Numbered from the stretch's first letter, positions 17,245 through 26,199 are shown. The stretch is 47,440 nucleotides of DNA from Paracoccaceae bacterium (GCA_024226455.1 JAAELR010000442.1:1-47440), one strand, 5' to 3'. Notes: generated by a model not told the origin, from the letters alone. Made by a program: numbers and translations.

Positions 17245-18465
17245 TCAGAAAAACGCCTGCAGCCCGGTCTGAGCCCGGCCCAGGATCAGGGCGTGCACGT
17301 CATGTGCGCCTTCATAGGTGTTTACCGTTTCCAGATTCACCATGTGGCGCATTACCTGGAACTCTTCCGAGATACCGTTGCCGCCATGCATATCCCGCGC
17401 CATCCGGGCGATATCCAGCGCCTTGCCGCAGTTGTTGCGCTTGACGATAGAGATCATCTCGGGTGCGGCGCGGGCCTCGTCCATCAACCGGCCGACCCGC
17501 AGCGAGGCCTGCAGTGCCAGCGAGATCTCGGTTTGCATGTCGGCGAGTTTTTTCTGGAAAAGCTGGGTCTGTGCCAGCGGGCGGCGGAACTGCTTGCGGT
17601 CGAGCCCGTATTGACGTGCCGCGTGCCAGCAGAATTCGGCAGCCCCCAAAACTCCCCACGAGATGCCATAGCGGGCCCGGTTCAGGCAGCCGAATGGCCC
17701 TTTCAGCCCCTCGACGCCGGGCAGCAGCGCATCCTCGCCGACCTCGACATCCTGCATCACGATCTCGCCGGTAACGCTGGCGCGCAGGCTCAGTTTGCCG
17801 CCGATCCTCGGTGCGCTCAGCCCGGCGGCGCCTTTTTCCAGCACGAAGCCGCGGATCTTGCCGTCATGCGCCTCGGATTTGGCCCAGACCACAAACACAT
17901 CGGCAATCGGCGCGTTGGAAATCCACATCTTGGTTCCGCTCAGCACATAGCCGCCCTGAACCTTTTTGGCGACGGTCTTCATGCCACCCGGGTCGCTGCC
18001 GGCGTCCGGCTCTGTCAGGCCAAAACAGCCGATCCACTCGCCAGTGGCCAATTTCGGAAGGTATTTCTGCCGCTGCTCCTCTGACCCGTAAGCATAGATC
18101 GGGTAGATCACCAGCGAGCTTTGCACCGACATCATCGAGCGATAGCCTGAATCGACCCGTTCCACCTCGCGCGCGATCAGACCGTAGGTCACGTACCCCG
18201 CGCCCAGCCCGCCATATTCCTCGGGCAGAGTGGCACCCAGCAGCCCGGCCTCGCCCATCTCGGGGAAAAGCTCAGGCGCCACCACCTCGTCGCGATAGGC
18301 GTCGATCACCCGCGGTTGCAACCGGTCCTGCGCATAGGAGCGGGCGGCGTCGCGCAGCAGACGTTCGTCCTCGCTCAGCTGGTCTTCCAGGCGGAACGGA
18401 TCCTGCCAGTCAAAGCTCGACAGGTCAGGGGCGTCCTTGGCGGAAATCGGGGCGGCGACATTCAT
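17245..18465 (-). CDS. gcdH: Glutaryl-CoA dehydrogenase
   Basis: This 406-residue FAD enzyme of the acyl-CoA dehydrogenase family should oxidise and decarboxylate glutaryl-CoA to crotonyl-CoA in lysine, tryptophan or glutarate breakdown, passing electrons to ETF. Diagnostic blocks are [13 protein letters not shown] with the substrate-binding arginine, [31 protein letters not shown], and the C-terminal [20 protein letters not shown] with the catalytic glutamate in T-Y-E-G. Length is normal for the family. The start is fixed by an AAAGGAGAA site eight bases upstream. No CoA-transferase gene or LysR regulator, frequent partners of gcdH, lies next to it. The AbrB-type permease gene lies about 60 bp upstream on the same strand and may share its transcript. 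Confidence 0.92.
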   Translation of the reverse strand: MNVAAPISAKDAPDLSSFDWQDPFRLEDQLSEDERLLRDAARSYAQDRLQPRVIDAYRDEVVAPELFPEMGEAGLLGATLPEEYGGLGAGYVTYGLIAREVERVDSGYRSMMSVQSSLVIYPIYAYGSEEQRQKYLPKLATGEWIGCFGLTEPDAGSDPGGMKTVAKKVQGGYVLSGTKMWISNAPIADVFVVWAKSEAHDGKIRGFVLEKGAAGLSAPRIGGKLSLRASVTGEIVMQDVEVGEDALLPGVEGLKGPFGCLNRARYGISWGVLGAAEFCWHAARQYGLDRKQFRRPLAQTQLFQKKLADMQTEISLALQASLRVGRLMDEARAAPEMISIVKRNNCGKALDIARMARDMHGGNGISEEFQVMRHMVNLETVNTYEGAHDVHALILGRAQTGLQAFF

Positions 18466-18527
18466 GGGGCATTCTCCTTTGGCCTTGCTTTACGGCACCC
18501 CGCGGGCAAGCGCAAACGCGGGTTGCT

Positions 18528-19556
18528 CTAACGTCCCAGCCAGCGCGCAAAGACTGGTGCCAGCAGGATGACGACCAGAATGCGCAGCAGGTGATGAGCC
18601 ACCACCAACGCCACATCGGCCCCCGCCACCAGCGCAACAATAACCATTTCCGCCTGCCCGCCGGGCAGGAATGCCAGGATGACCTCGATCTCGCCGGCGC
18701 TGGAAAGCTGTTGCACCAGCCAGATGAAAACCAGGCTGATGACCGTCAGGACAACGCAGAACAACAGCCCCGCCCCCACGTCGCGCCGCAGCTCGCGGCC
18801 GGTGATGCCGGTATATTTGGCCCCGACATCGAGGCCGATGAAGAACTGCGCCAGCCAGATAAACTCGGCCGGTGGGCGGTGGGTCAGGATGCCAGACAGC
18901 GATAGCGCCGCGGCCGCGATCATCGGCCCCAGGATCGAGGCTCCGAACATGCCCAGCCGCCTGGCCACCTGCCAGCCGCCAAGTGCCGCCGCCAGCATAA
19001 GCGCGATCTGACCGGGCGGCAGCGTCGCGGCCGGCGCTCCGGGCGGGGCGGTCAGGTCGAGCCCGTACAGCAACGTCAGCACAAAGGGCGCCACGATCAC
19101 GATCACCAGCACCCGCGTGGCGTGGATCAGCGACATGGCGCGCACGTTGCCGCCTGCCTCCTCGCCGAAAATCAGCATGTCCTGCAGCCCGCCGGGCATC
19201 GCCGCGTAAAAGGCGGTGGCGTGGTCATGGCGGTAGATCCGGCGAAACAGCGGATAGCCCGCGAGGCCGATGACCAGCACGAATCCCGGGATCAGCACCA
19301 GCGACGGCCCATAGAGCGGCAGTTCGGCGACCATCGCCGGGGTGATCGCAGAGCCGATGGCGATCCCCAGAAAGCTGCGCATGAAGGTGCCGAACAGGCC
19401 CATGCCCTGCAGCGATGCCCGGCCAAGCGCGAAGACCAGGCAACCCAGCATTGGACCCAGAAGCAGCGGCAGCGGCAACCCCAGCGCAAGGAATGCCCCG
19501 GCGCCAAGCGCGGCGGCGACCAGGGAGCGAATCCGGGCGGCGGAGAGCAGGGTCAT
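18528..19556 (-). CDS. AbrB-family membrane permease
   Basis: This 342-residue integral membrane protein is built of two related halves with about ten hydrophobic segments. It begins MTLLSAARIRSLVAAALGAG and contains a LPLPLLLGPMLG block in the first helices and an AMPGGLQDMLIFGEE loop in the middle, mirrored by AFLPGGQAEMVIVAL in the second half. That duplicated 'P-G-G' loop is typical of the AbrB (ammonia-monooxygenase-associated) family, whose substrate is not firmly known. The start at 19556 was chosen because the longer reading frame adds a basic, non-membrane stretch unlike the family. It is divergent from the xdhC-like gene and upstream of gcdH on the same strand. Confidence 0.82.
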   Translation of the reverse strand: MTLLSAARIRSLVAAALGAGAFLALGLPLPLLLGPMLGCLVFALGRASLQGMGLFGTFMRSFLGIAIGSAITPAMVAELPLYGPSLVLIPGFVLVIGLAGYPLFRRIYRHDHATAFYAAMPGGLQDMLIFGEEAGGNVRAMSLIHATRVLVIVIVAPFVLTLLYGLDLTAPPGAPAATLPPGQIALMLAAALGGWQVARRLGMFGASILGPMIAAAALSLSGILTHRPPAEFIWLAQFFIGLDVGAKYTGITGRELRRDVGAGLLFCVVLTVISLVFIWLVQQLSSAGEIEVILAFLPGGQAEMVIVALVAGADVALVVAHHLLRILVVILLAPVFARWLGR

Positions 19557-19704
19557 GAGCGGTCTAAACCAGTATGCACCAGGCGTTGCAAGCCACCGGG
19601 GTCCGGGGCATCGGACGCGCGCTTGTGTGGTTCTCACCGGCCGCGACCTGGCATATGTTATGCGCGAACCGCCCCGCGACGGGCGTCTTCTGGACGGAAC
19701 GGGA

Positions 19705-20700
19705 ATGGCCACCATGACTCAGGGTTTCGACGATATCCCCGAAATTGTGCTCGACTGGCACAGGGCGGGCAGGGGCGCTGCCCTGGCGACGGTGGTGCAG
19801 ACCTGGGGCTCGGCGCCGCGGCCTGTGGGCAGCCAGCTTGCGATTTCGGGCGACGGGCAGCTTGCCGGCAGCGTCTCTGGCGGCTGCGTCGAGGGCGCGG
19901 TGGTGGCCGAGGCGATGGACGCGCTGCAGGACGGCAAGGCGCGTGTGCTGGAGTTCGGCATCACCGATGATGAGGCTTTCGTGGTCGGTCTGGCCTGCGG
20001 AGGCACCATCCGGGTGATGGTAGAGCCGGTGGGCGCCCAACTGCCAGAGCCTCTGCTGGCAGAGCTTTGCGCAGCCCGGGCGGCGCGGCGGGCGGTGGCC
20101 TATGCCGTCGACACCGAAGCCTGGAGCCGGCGGTTGGCCGATACCGGCGACGCCGATCTTAGCGATGCCATCACAGACCGGTTCCGCATGGACAAGTCGG
20201 GGTTCGAAGGGGCCACGTTCCTGGCGATCAATAATCCGCCGCTGCGCATGGCGGTGGTCGGCGCGGTGCATATCGCCCAGCCGCTGATGGTGATGGCGCG
20301 GCTGGCGGGATACGACGCGGTGTTGATCGACCCGCGTGAGGCCTTCGGGTCCGAGGCGCGGTTTCCCGGCGAGGCGATCAGCCATGACTGGCCCGACGAG
20401 GCGCTTGCGCAAATGGGGCTCGACGGGCGCACCGCGGTGGTGACGCTGACCCATGACCCCAAGCTTGATGACCCGGCGATCATGGCTGCACTGCGGGCGG
20501 ATGTGTTCTATCTGGGCTGTCTCGGCTCGACCCGGACCCATGGCAAGCGGGTGGCACGGTTGCAGGAGGCGGGATTTGCCGAGGCCGATATTGCCCGCAT
20601 CCATGCGCCGGTGGGGCTCGATATCGGCTCCAGGTCGCCCGCCGAGATCGCCATTTCGGTGATGGCTCAGATCACCCACACCCTGCGGCGCGGCGCATGA
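19705..20700 (+). CDS. XdhC/CoxI-family molybdenum hydroxylase maturation protein
   Basis: The 331-residue product has an N-terminal XdhC domain (ATVVQTWGSAPRPVGSQLAI, then GSVSGGCVEGAVVAEAM) and a C-terminal Rossmann-like domain (MAVVGAVHIAQPLMVMARLAGYDAVLIDPREAF and YLGCLGSTRTHGKRV). XdhC proteins bind molybdenum cofactor and help its sulfuration before insertion into xanthine-dehydrogenase-type enzymes. A second ATG at 19714 is equally plausible. The stop overlaps the start of the next gene in an ATGA arrangement, so the two are translationally coupled. No molybdenum hydroxylase gene is in the window, so the client enzyme must be encoded elsewhere. Confidence 0.85.
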   Translation: MATMTQGFDDIPEIVLDWHRAGRGAALATVVQTWGSAPRPVGSQLAISGDGQLAGSVSGGCVEGAVVAEAMDALQDGKARVLEFGITDDEAFVVGLACGGTIRVMVEPVGAQLPEPLLAELCAARAARRAVAYAVDTEAWSRRLADTGDADLSDAITDRFRMDKSGFEGATFLAINNPPLRMAVVGAVHIAQPLMVMARLAGYDAVLIDPREAFGSEARFPGEAISHDWPDEALAQMGLDGRTAVVTLTHDPKLDDPAIMAALRADVFYLGCLGSTRTHGKRVARLQEAGFAEADIARIHAPVGLDIGSRSPAEIAISVMAQITHTLRRGA

Positions 20701-21689
20701 AGTTCGGCCCGGTTGCGCTGGCAGAGGCCCACGGCGCGGTGCTGGCGCATTCGCTGCAGCTTGGTGGGCATAGGCTGCGCAAGGGGCGGGTACTGGAGGA
20801 GGGCGATGTCACGGCGATGGCGGCGGCAGGGATGGTTGAGGTTACCGTCGCCCGGCTGGGGCCGGGGGACCTGGCCGAGAACGAGGCCGCCGCACGGATC
20901 GCCGCCGCGATGGCGCCGGACCCGGGCGCGGCCGGCCTGCGGCTGACCGGGGCCAGCACCGGGCGGGTGAACGTCTATGCCGGAACCCCGGGCGTGCTGG
21001 TGCTGGATGTGGCCGCGATCGAGGCCGCGAACCGGATCGATCCGATGATCACCATCGCCACGCTGCCGCCCTTCGCCCGGACCCGGGCGCGGGGACTTGT
21101 TGCGACGGTGAAGATCATCGCCTACGGGGTCGCCGGTGCTGCGGTGGAACGGGCGGCAACCTTGGTGCGGGATGCGATCCTGGTGCGGCCTGTGGAGATC
21201 TCTGACGCGGTGCTGATCCAGACCGATACAGGTACCGGAACAGGCAAAGGAGAGATTGCGGTGCGGGGTCGGCTGGAGACGCTGGGGATCGCGCTGACAG
21301 AAGTGGTGAACGTGCCGCACCGGACCGGGCCGCTGGCCCGGGCGGTGGCGGTGGCAGAGGCCGGGCTGGTGCTGATCCTGACCGCCTCTGCCACGTCGGA
21401 CCCGGCCGATGTGGCTCCGGCGGCGGTGCGCGCGGCGGGCGGCGAAGTAACCCGGTTCGGGATGCCGGTCGATCCGGGCAATCTGTTGTTTCTGGGCCGG
21501 CAGGGCGGGCGCCCGGTGATCGGGCTGCCCGGCTGTGCCCGCTCTCCGGCGCTGAACGGCGCCGACTGGGTGCTGGAGCGGGTCGCCTGCGGGCTGCAGG
21601 TGAGCGACGAGGATATCGCGGGCATGGGAGTCGGCGGGCTGCTGAAAGAGAGCCCGGCGCGACCGTGTCCGCGCGAGCAGAACGGCTGA
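20697..21689 (+). CDS. Molybdopterin-binding (MoeA/MogA-like) protein
   Basis: This 330-residue protein has a MoeA-like N-terminus (A-E-A-H-G-A-V-L-A-H-S, then LRKGRVLEEGDV) and a C-terminal MoCF-type fold with VLILTASATSDPADVAP and a VDPGNLLFLGRQGGRPVIGLPGCARSP block. That last block is the substrate-binding P-G-N-L/G-L-P-G region of molybdenum-cofactor enzymes. The full MoeA domain set is not present, so it is not a standard MoeA. Its overlap with the xdhC-like gene suggests it modifies or handles the cofactor for a molybdenum hydroxylase, for example in a cytidylyl-transfer branch. That role is inferred; the domain assignment is firmer. Confidence 0.75.
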   Translation: MKFGPVALAEAHGAVLAHSLQLGGHRLRKGRVLEEGDVTAMAAAGMVEVTVARLGPGDLAENEAAARIAAAMAPDPGAAGLRLTGASTGRVNVYAGTPGVLVLDVAAIEAANRIDPMITIATLPPFARTRARGLVATVKIIAYGVAGAAVERAATLVRDAILVRPVEISDAVLIQTDTGTGTGKGEIAVRGRLETLGIALTEVVNVPHRTGPLARAVAVAEAGLVLILTASATSDPADVAPAAVRAAGGEVTRFGMPVDPGNLLFLGRQGGRPVIGLPGCARSPALNGADWVLERVACGLQVSDEDIAGMGVGGLLKESPARPCPREQNG

Positions 21690-21782
21690 CGCGAGAGATG
21701 TCCCCATGGGGATATGGGGTCAACTGTCGGAATTGGTTGATGATAGCGCTAACGAAGCAGTGGGGGCTACGAGGCGCTTGGC

Positions 21783-21800
21783 AGGCCCTTCGGGCCTTTC
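21783..21800 (+). terminator. Candidate weak intrinsic terminator
   Basis: A 6-bp stem AGGCCC/GGGCCT with a TTC loop is followed by only TTC. It lies 94 bp after the molybdopterin-binding gene, in the convergent gap before hpaR. A second hairpin, CCGACC/GGTCGG, lies at 21824-21839. The short T-run makes termination uncertain. Confidence 0.3.
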
Positions 21801-21840
21801 TAGCTATGGCCGGTCCTGCGGCCCCGACCGGGCGGTCGGT

Positions 21841-21874
21841 CAGCGAGGAGGGCCCGCAAGGGCCCGATGAGCGC
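21841..21874. repeat. 34-bp dispersed intergenic repeat, copy 1
   Basis: This segment (core GAGGAGGGCCCGCAAGG) recurs in inverted orientation at 27254-27287 with one mismatch. It contains a GGGCCC-type dyad, GGGCCC GCAA GGGCCC, and sits in the convergent gap at the 3' end of hpaR. The placement between convergent genes and the internal symmetry resemble REP-type extragenic elements. Confidence 0.7.
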
Positions 21875-21876
21875 CC

Positions 21877-22329
21877 CTATTTCGCGGCGCTCAGGTCGTT
21901 GAGCATATCCAGCAGCGCCTCGATCCTCTCCTTGCCGAACTCGGCCTCAAGCTCTGCGAAGATGCGGGTGCTCTGGGGTATGTTGCGCTCTATCAACTCA
22001 CGGCCCGTGCCGGTGATCTCGATCACAAAGCGGCGCCGGTCGGTGGGGTGCGGGCTGCGGGTGCAATAGGCTCTTTTCTCAAGCCCCTGAATGATGCGGG
22101 TCAGGCTGGGCATCAAAAGGCAGGCCTGGCGGGCGATCTCTGTCGCATCCGCCGGGCCCTGTTCGGCCAGCACCCGCAACACCCGCCATTGCTGCTCGGT
22201 GACGCCGGCATCAGCCAGCATCGCCCTGATCGGCCCCATCACCCGGTCGCGCGCGCGCAACAGCGCGATGGGCAGCGAGCGGGAGGTGGCGCGCATGCGG
22301 TTCTTGCTGTCTGCGGCATCGGCTGTCAT
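21877..22329 (-). CDS. hpaR: MarR-family regulator, HpaR-type
   Basis: The 150-residue product matches HpaR, the MarR-type repressor of homoprotocatechuate (3,4-dihydroxyphenylacetate) breakdown. The landmarks are RSLPIALLRARDRVMGPIR, TEQQWRVLRVLAEQG, and the winged-helix recognition segment LMPSLTRIIQGLEKRAYCTRSPHPTDRRRF. The family responds to aromatic intermediates. It is divergent from a 5-carboxymethyl-2-hydroxymuconate isomerase gene, which supports the assignment. The rest of an hpa cluster is not in the window. The ATG at 22329 gives the longer form; an ATG at 22296 is an alternative. Confidence 0.85.
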   Translation of the reverse strand: MTADAADSKNRMRATSRSLPIALLRARDRVMGPIRAMLADAGVTEQQWRVLRVLAEQGPADATEIARQACLLMPSLTRIIQGLEKRAYCTRSPHPTDRRRFVIEITGTGRELIERNIPQSTRIFAELEAEFGKERIEALLDMLNDLSAAK

Positions 22330-22383
22330 GGCGCCGTTATTGCCGATGCCGCGTTAGGGAACAAGCACCCCGGGCCGCAAGGC

Positions 22384-22422
22384 GCGAGGTTGACGCGGGC
22401 AAGGCCGGTTGCTTAACCTCGC
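22384..22422. promoter_or_regulatory. Inverted repeat between hpaR and hpaF, possible operator
   Basis: Perfect 8-bp arms GCGAGGTT (22384-22391) and AACCTCGC (22415-22422) are separated by 23 bp. The right arm ends a few bases before the GGAGGAG of hpaF. HpaR binding is a natural hypothesis because MarR proteins use dyads, but the wide spacing is unusual and a hairpin is also possible. Confidence 0.4.
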
Positions 22423-22436
22423 GGATTGGAGGAGCG

Positions 22437-22835
22437 ATGCCGCATCTGACGATTGACTATTCGGCCAACCTGGAGACCGCCGCCGATATTGCCGGCTTGT
22501 GCGACCATCTGCGCCGCACCGCGGCGAGGCTGGAGATCTTTCCCGAGACTGGCGTGCGGGTGCGTGCCTTTCGGGCCGATCATGTCTCTATCGCCGATGG
22601 CGATCCGGAACATGGCTATATCGACATCTCGGTACGCCTGCGCGAGGGCCGCCCGCAGGCGGCGAAACAGGCCGCCGCGGCGGCGCTGTTCGAGGCGGCG
22701 CGGGACTATCTGGCCGACATGCTGGCCACCCGCCCGGTGATGCTGTCGCTGGAGATGCGCGATGTCGACGCCAAGCTGGCGCCGAAGATGAACACGGTGC
22801 GCGACTGGATCGCCAGGAAGGCCGTCAGGGACTGA
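22437..22835 (+). CDS. hpaF: 5-carboxymethyl-2-hydroxymuconate delta-isomerase
   Basis: The 132-residue product belongs to the tautomerase fold family. It should isomerise 5-carboxymethyl-2-hydroxymuconate in the homoprotocatechuate meta-cleavage pathway. After Met removal proline would be the N-terminal catalytic residue (M-P-H-L-T-I-D-Y-S-A-N). Other matching blocks are ETGVRVRAFRADHV, HGYIDISVRLREGRP, and a C-terminal L-S-L-E-M-R-D-V segment. Length is typical. A strong GGAGGAG ribosome site fixes the start. The gene is alone apart from divergent hpaR. Other pathway genes (dioxygenase, dehydrogenase, decarboxylase) are not nearby. Confidence 0.85.
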   Translation: MPHLTIDYSANLETAADIAGLCDHLRRTAARLEIFPETGVRVRAFRADHVSIADGDPEHGYIDISVRLREGRPQAAKQAAAAALFEAARDYLADMLATRPVMLSLEMRDVDAKLAPKMNTVRDWIARKAVRD

Positions 22836-23061
22836 CCCAAGGGCGTGTGCCGGGCTCGCAGAGGTCCGGCGCTGAGTATTCGTGCCCGGATGAATGCAAA
22901 AGCCCGGGGTGCGGCAGGTGCCGCCGGGCGCCGCAAGACGCTGCCCCGGGCAGCAAGAACCGGTTCCGCCGCCGTAACGCAGCCCGTGCTTGACCTGGAA
23001 CAAGGCATCTGAGGTCGGAAATGCTATGGTTGCCCGTGGTGTTATGCGGGAGAGCGGGGAG

Positions 23062-23505
23062 ATGACGGGGCAAACCATTGCATTCTGGGCGATCCAGGGG
23101 CCGGGCTGGTTGCTGGTGGCCTATCTGGTGGTGGCGCAGTGCCTGTCTGCGGTCAGCTACGGCTTGGGTGTGCGCCTGGGCATGCAAGAGCCCGCCGGAC
23201 AGATCACCGAGGTGGGCGTGGGTTTTTTTTGGGCCTTTGCCTTCGCCGATCTGGTTTTCTATACGCCGATTCTGGCGCTGGGGCTGGTCGGGCACTGGCT
23301 GGGCAGCGGCTGGGGGGTGCCGGTGCTGGCCGCGGCACTTGGTACCACCGTTTACTGGCCCATTGTCTGCCTTGCCGGCGTGGCCCGCACCCGCGGCGCA
23401 CCGGGCTGGTCGCTGCCGAAAGAGCGCGACTATTGGATCGTGCTGCCGGGAATCGCGCTTTGGGGCGCCTGGGGGCTCTTTCACCTTGTCGTTTCGGTTG
23501 CTTAA
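23062..23505 (+). CDS. Small integral membrane protein of unknown function
   Basis: About 147 residues with four hydrophobic segments (~10-32, ~48-70, ~77-100, ~120-143) separated by short loops, one containing LGMQEPAGQITEVG and another ARTRGAPGWSLPKERDYW. No family is recognised. ATGs at 23026 and 23044 are also in frame. The start at 23062 was chosen for its GGGAG at a workable distance and because it begins just ahead of the first membrane segment. It precedes the Kef pair by 50 bp on the same strand and could be co-transcribed with it. Confidence 0.6.
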   Translation: MTGQTIAFWAIQGPGWLLVAYLVVAQCLSAVSYGLGVRLGMQEPAGQITEVGVGFFWAFAFADLVFYTPILALGLVGHWLGSGWGVPVLAAALGTTVYWPIVCLAGVARTRGAPGWSLPKERDYWIVLPGIALWGAWGLFHLVVSVA

Positions 23506-23555
23506 CCGACAAAACTGCCTAACTCTGGTGCCCGGCGAACAGGGAACGGACAGAT

Positions 23556-24158
23556 ATGGCGCGGGTGATCCTCTATTATGCCCATCCGGGGCAGAAATTC
23601 TCGCAAGTTAATGCCGAAATGTATGCGGTCTCCGGGCTGGTCGAGGGGCTGACCCGGGTCGATCTTTACGCGGAGTACCCGCGGTTCGAGGTCAACCCCG
23701 ACCGTGAGCAAAAGCGGCTGCTGGAGCATGACATCATCGTTTTCCAGTACCCGCTGTTTTGGTATTCGACCCCGTCGCTGATCAAGGAGTGGCAGGATAT
23801 CGTGCTGGAGCACGGCTTTGCCTATGGCACCGGCGGCACAAGGCTGGAGGGCAAGCGCCTGATGCTGGCGGTAACCGCGGCGGGACCGCAAGAGGCGTTT
23901 TCACCGCAAGGTTACCAGCACCATCACCTGCGGACCTTTCTGCGACCGCTGCAGCAGATGGCGTCGCTGTGCGGCATGCGGTTTCTGCCTCCATACGTGC
24001 TTTATGGCGCGCTGAGAGAGGCGCGGACCGGCCATGCGGGCGCGCATGTTCAGGGCTACCGGCGGCTGCTGGAGGGGCTGCGCGACGGGCGGCTGGGCGA
24101 GGCGGAGGCGGAAGAGTACGAGGTGCTGACCGCCGGCGCGCCGGGCGAGGAGGTTTGA
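23556..24158 (+). CDS. Kef-associated NAD(P)H:quinone oxidoreductase-like flavoprotein
   Basis: The 200-residue flavodoxin-like protein resembles KefF/KefG, the cytoplasmic ancillary subunits that activate Kef potassium efflux systems. Landmarks are ILYYAHPGQKFSQVNAEM, the IVFQYPLFWYSTPSLIKEWQD block of the quinone-reductase family, and VTAAGPQEAFSPQGYQHHHLRTFLRPLQQ. The stop overlaps within two bases of the antiporter start (TGAGATG), indicating translational coupling and stoichiometric production. Whether it is KefF or KefG cannot be told with certainty, so no symbol is given. Confidence 0.85.
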   Translation: MARVILYYAHPGQKFSQVNAEMYAVSGLVEGLTRVDLYAEYPRFEVNPDREQKRLLEHDIIVFQYPLFWYSTPSLIKEWQDIVLEHGFAYGTGGTRLEGKRLMLAVTAAGPQEAFSPQGYQHHHLRTFLRPLQQMASLCGMRFLPPYVLYGALREARTGHAGAHVQGYRRLLEGLRDGRLGEAEAEEYEVLTAGAPGEEV

Positions 24159-24159
24159 G

Positions 24160-26154
24160 ATGGATTTCCTGACGCTTGCCTTCATCTTCCTCATTGCCGG
24201 TGTCGTGGCGGTGCCGCTGGCCTCGAAACTGGGGCTGGGTTCGGTGCTGGGCTATCTGATCGCGGGGATCGTGATCGGGCCGGTGCTGGTGGCGTTCAAT
24301 GTCGATGTGATCGCGCTGCAGCATTTCGCGGAATTCGGCGTCGTGATGATGCTGTTCCTGGTCGGGCTGGAGCTGGAGCCGCGCATGCTGTGGCAGATGC
24401 GCGGGCGGCTGCTGGGCCTGGGCGGGCTGCAGGTCGGTGGCACGGCGCTGGCGGTGATGGGTGTGGCGATGGCGCTGGGGCAGCCCTGGACCGTGGCGCT
24501 GGCGATCGGGCTGGTATTTGCGCTAAGCTCGACGGCTATCGTGTTGCAGACGCTGAATGAAAAGGGATTGATGAAATCCGATGGAGGGCAGGCCAGTTTT
24601 TCTGTGCTGCTGTTTCAAGACATAGCCGTGATCCCGATGCTGGCGCTTATTCCGTTGCTGGCAATGCCCGAGCTGATGGACATGGCGCCGGTCGATACCC
24701 ATGCCGTAGACAGCCACACGGCCGCCCCCGCGCATCATGGCGGCGGTCATGGGGAGGAAACGGGGAATGAGACGGGGGACGGCGCGCAGGATGACGGGCA
24801 TGGGGATACCGGCCCGGCCTGGATAGAGACGATACCGGGTTGGCAGCGCGCCCTGATCACCATCGCCGCGATTGCCGGTGTGGTGGTCGGCGGCTCGCTG
24901 CTGACCCGGCCGGTTTTTCGCTTCATCGCGCTGGCACGGCTGCGCGAGATGTTCACCGCCACGGCGCTGATGATGGTGATCGGGATTGCCCTGCTGATGA
25001 CGCTGGTGGGGCTGTCGCCGGCGTTGGGGACGTTTCTTGCCGGCGTGGTGCTGGCCAATAGCGAGTACCGACACGAGTTGGAAAGCGACATCGACCCGTT
25101 CAAGGGGTTGTTGTTGGGGTTGTTCTTCATGACCGTCGGCGCCGGTATCGATTTTGGCCTGCTATTGGAGAGTATCGGCAGCATCCTTGGCCTCACCGTC
25201 GGCCTTATTGCGCTGAAAACGCTGGTTCTTTTGGTGCTGGCCCATGTTTTTGGGGTGAATGGATCCGACAGGTGGCTGTTTGCGTTGGGCCTGGCGCAGG
25301 CGGGCGAGTTCGGTTTCGTGCTGCTCGGTTTCACGGTCGCCAACCAGGTGATCCCGGCATCCGTCGCCGATCAGCTGCTGCTGGTGGTGGCGCTGTCCAT
25401 GCTGCTGACGCCGGCGCTGTTCATCGCCTATGAGCGGTTCATCGTGCCGCGCCTGGCCGCCGCGCCGGCCGAACCCGACCAGATCGACGATGCGGCCCCG
25501 GTGATCATCGCCGGGCACGGGCGCTGGGGCGGCATCGTCAACCGGATGCTGGTCGGTGCGGGGTACCGGACCGTCGTGCTGGACCACAGCTCGGCGCAGC
25601 TGGAGGCGCTGCGGGCCTTCGGGATCAAGGTATTCTTCGGCGACGCCTCGCGCCCGGACCTGCTGCACGCGGCGGGGATCGAAGAGGCGCAGATGCTGGT
25701 GGTGGCGATCGACGACAAGGACCAGGCGACCGAGATCGTGCGCCATGTGGCGCAGACCCAGCCGCATTTGCACATCATAGCCCGCGCGGTGGACCGCGAT
25801 CATGTCTACGAGCTTTATGCCGCGGGCTGCCGCGACATCATCCGCGAGACCTTTGACAGTGGCGTGCGCGCCGGGCGTTCCGCCTTCGAGGCGCTGGGGC
25901 GGCATCCTTTCGAGGCCGAACGTATGGCGCGGGGCTTCGTCGAGCATGACCGCTATGTGCTGCGCGAACTTGCCTCGCTTTTCCGCACCGACATTCCGGC
26001 CCATGAGAACGAACCCTACGTGGCGCGTGCCAGGGAGATCAGCGAAGAGATGGATGCGGCGATGACCGGGGCGTCGAACGCCTATACCAACCGGATCGAC
26101 CGCGGCTGGTTCCCGCCGGGCGAGGGTGAGGTGAAAGGCGACGAGGGCGCATAG
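24160..26154 (+). CDS. Kef-type K+/H+ antiporter (CPA2) with RCK domain and His-rich loop
   Basis: This 664-residue inner-membrane protein has about a dozen transmembrane segments in residues 1-425. They include the CPA2 signature VVMMLFLVGLELEPR and the ion-binding FQDIAVIPML at ~152-160. A TrkA-N/RCK nucleotide-binding domain starts at ~444 (VIIAGHGRWGGIV Rossmann loop, then VVLDHSSAQLEALRAFG). Such systems export K+ on electrophile stress and are held closed by glutathione. Residues ~178-220 form an unusual insertion rich in His, Gly, Asp and Glu (seven His in about 35 residues) between two membrane segments. The upstream flavoprotein gene is coupled to it. The symbol is withheld because KefB and KefC cannot be separated here. 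Confidence 0.88.
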   Translation: MDFLTLAFIFLIAGVVAVPLASKLGLGSVLGYLIAGIVIGPVLVAFNVDVIALQHFAEFGVVMMLFLVGLELEPRMLWQMRGRLLGLGGLQVGGTALAVMGVAMALGQPWTVALAIGLVFALSSTAIVLQTLNEKGLMKSDGGQASFSVLLFQDIAVIPMLALIPLLAMPELMDMAPVDTHAVDSHTAAPAHHGGGHGEETGNETGDGAQDDGHGDTGPAWIETIPGWQRALITIAAIAGVVVGGSLLTRPVFRFIALARLREMFTATALMMVIGIALLMTLVGLSPALGTFLAGVVLANSEYRHELESDIDPFKGLLLGLFFMTVGAGIDFGLLLESIGSILGLTVGLIALKTLVLLVLAHVFGVNGSDRWLFALGLAQAGEFGFVLLGFTVANQVIPASVADQLLLVVALSMLLTPALFIAYERFIVPRLAAAPAEPDQIDDAAPVIIAGHGRWGGIVNRMLVGAGYRTVVLDHSSAQLEALRAFGIKVFFGDASRPDLLHAAGIEEAQMLVVAIDDKDQATEIVRHVAQTQPHLHIIARAVDRDHVYELYAAGCRDIIRETFDSGVRAGRSAFEALGRHPFEAERMARGFVEHDRYVLRELASLFRTDIPAHENEPYVARAREISEEMDAAMTGASNAYTNRIDRGWFPPGEGEVKGDEGA

Positions 26155-26199
26155 ACCCGGGCAGAAAGGCGCGCTAAAGGGAGCGCCAAAGGAAGCCCC

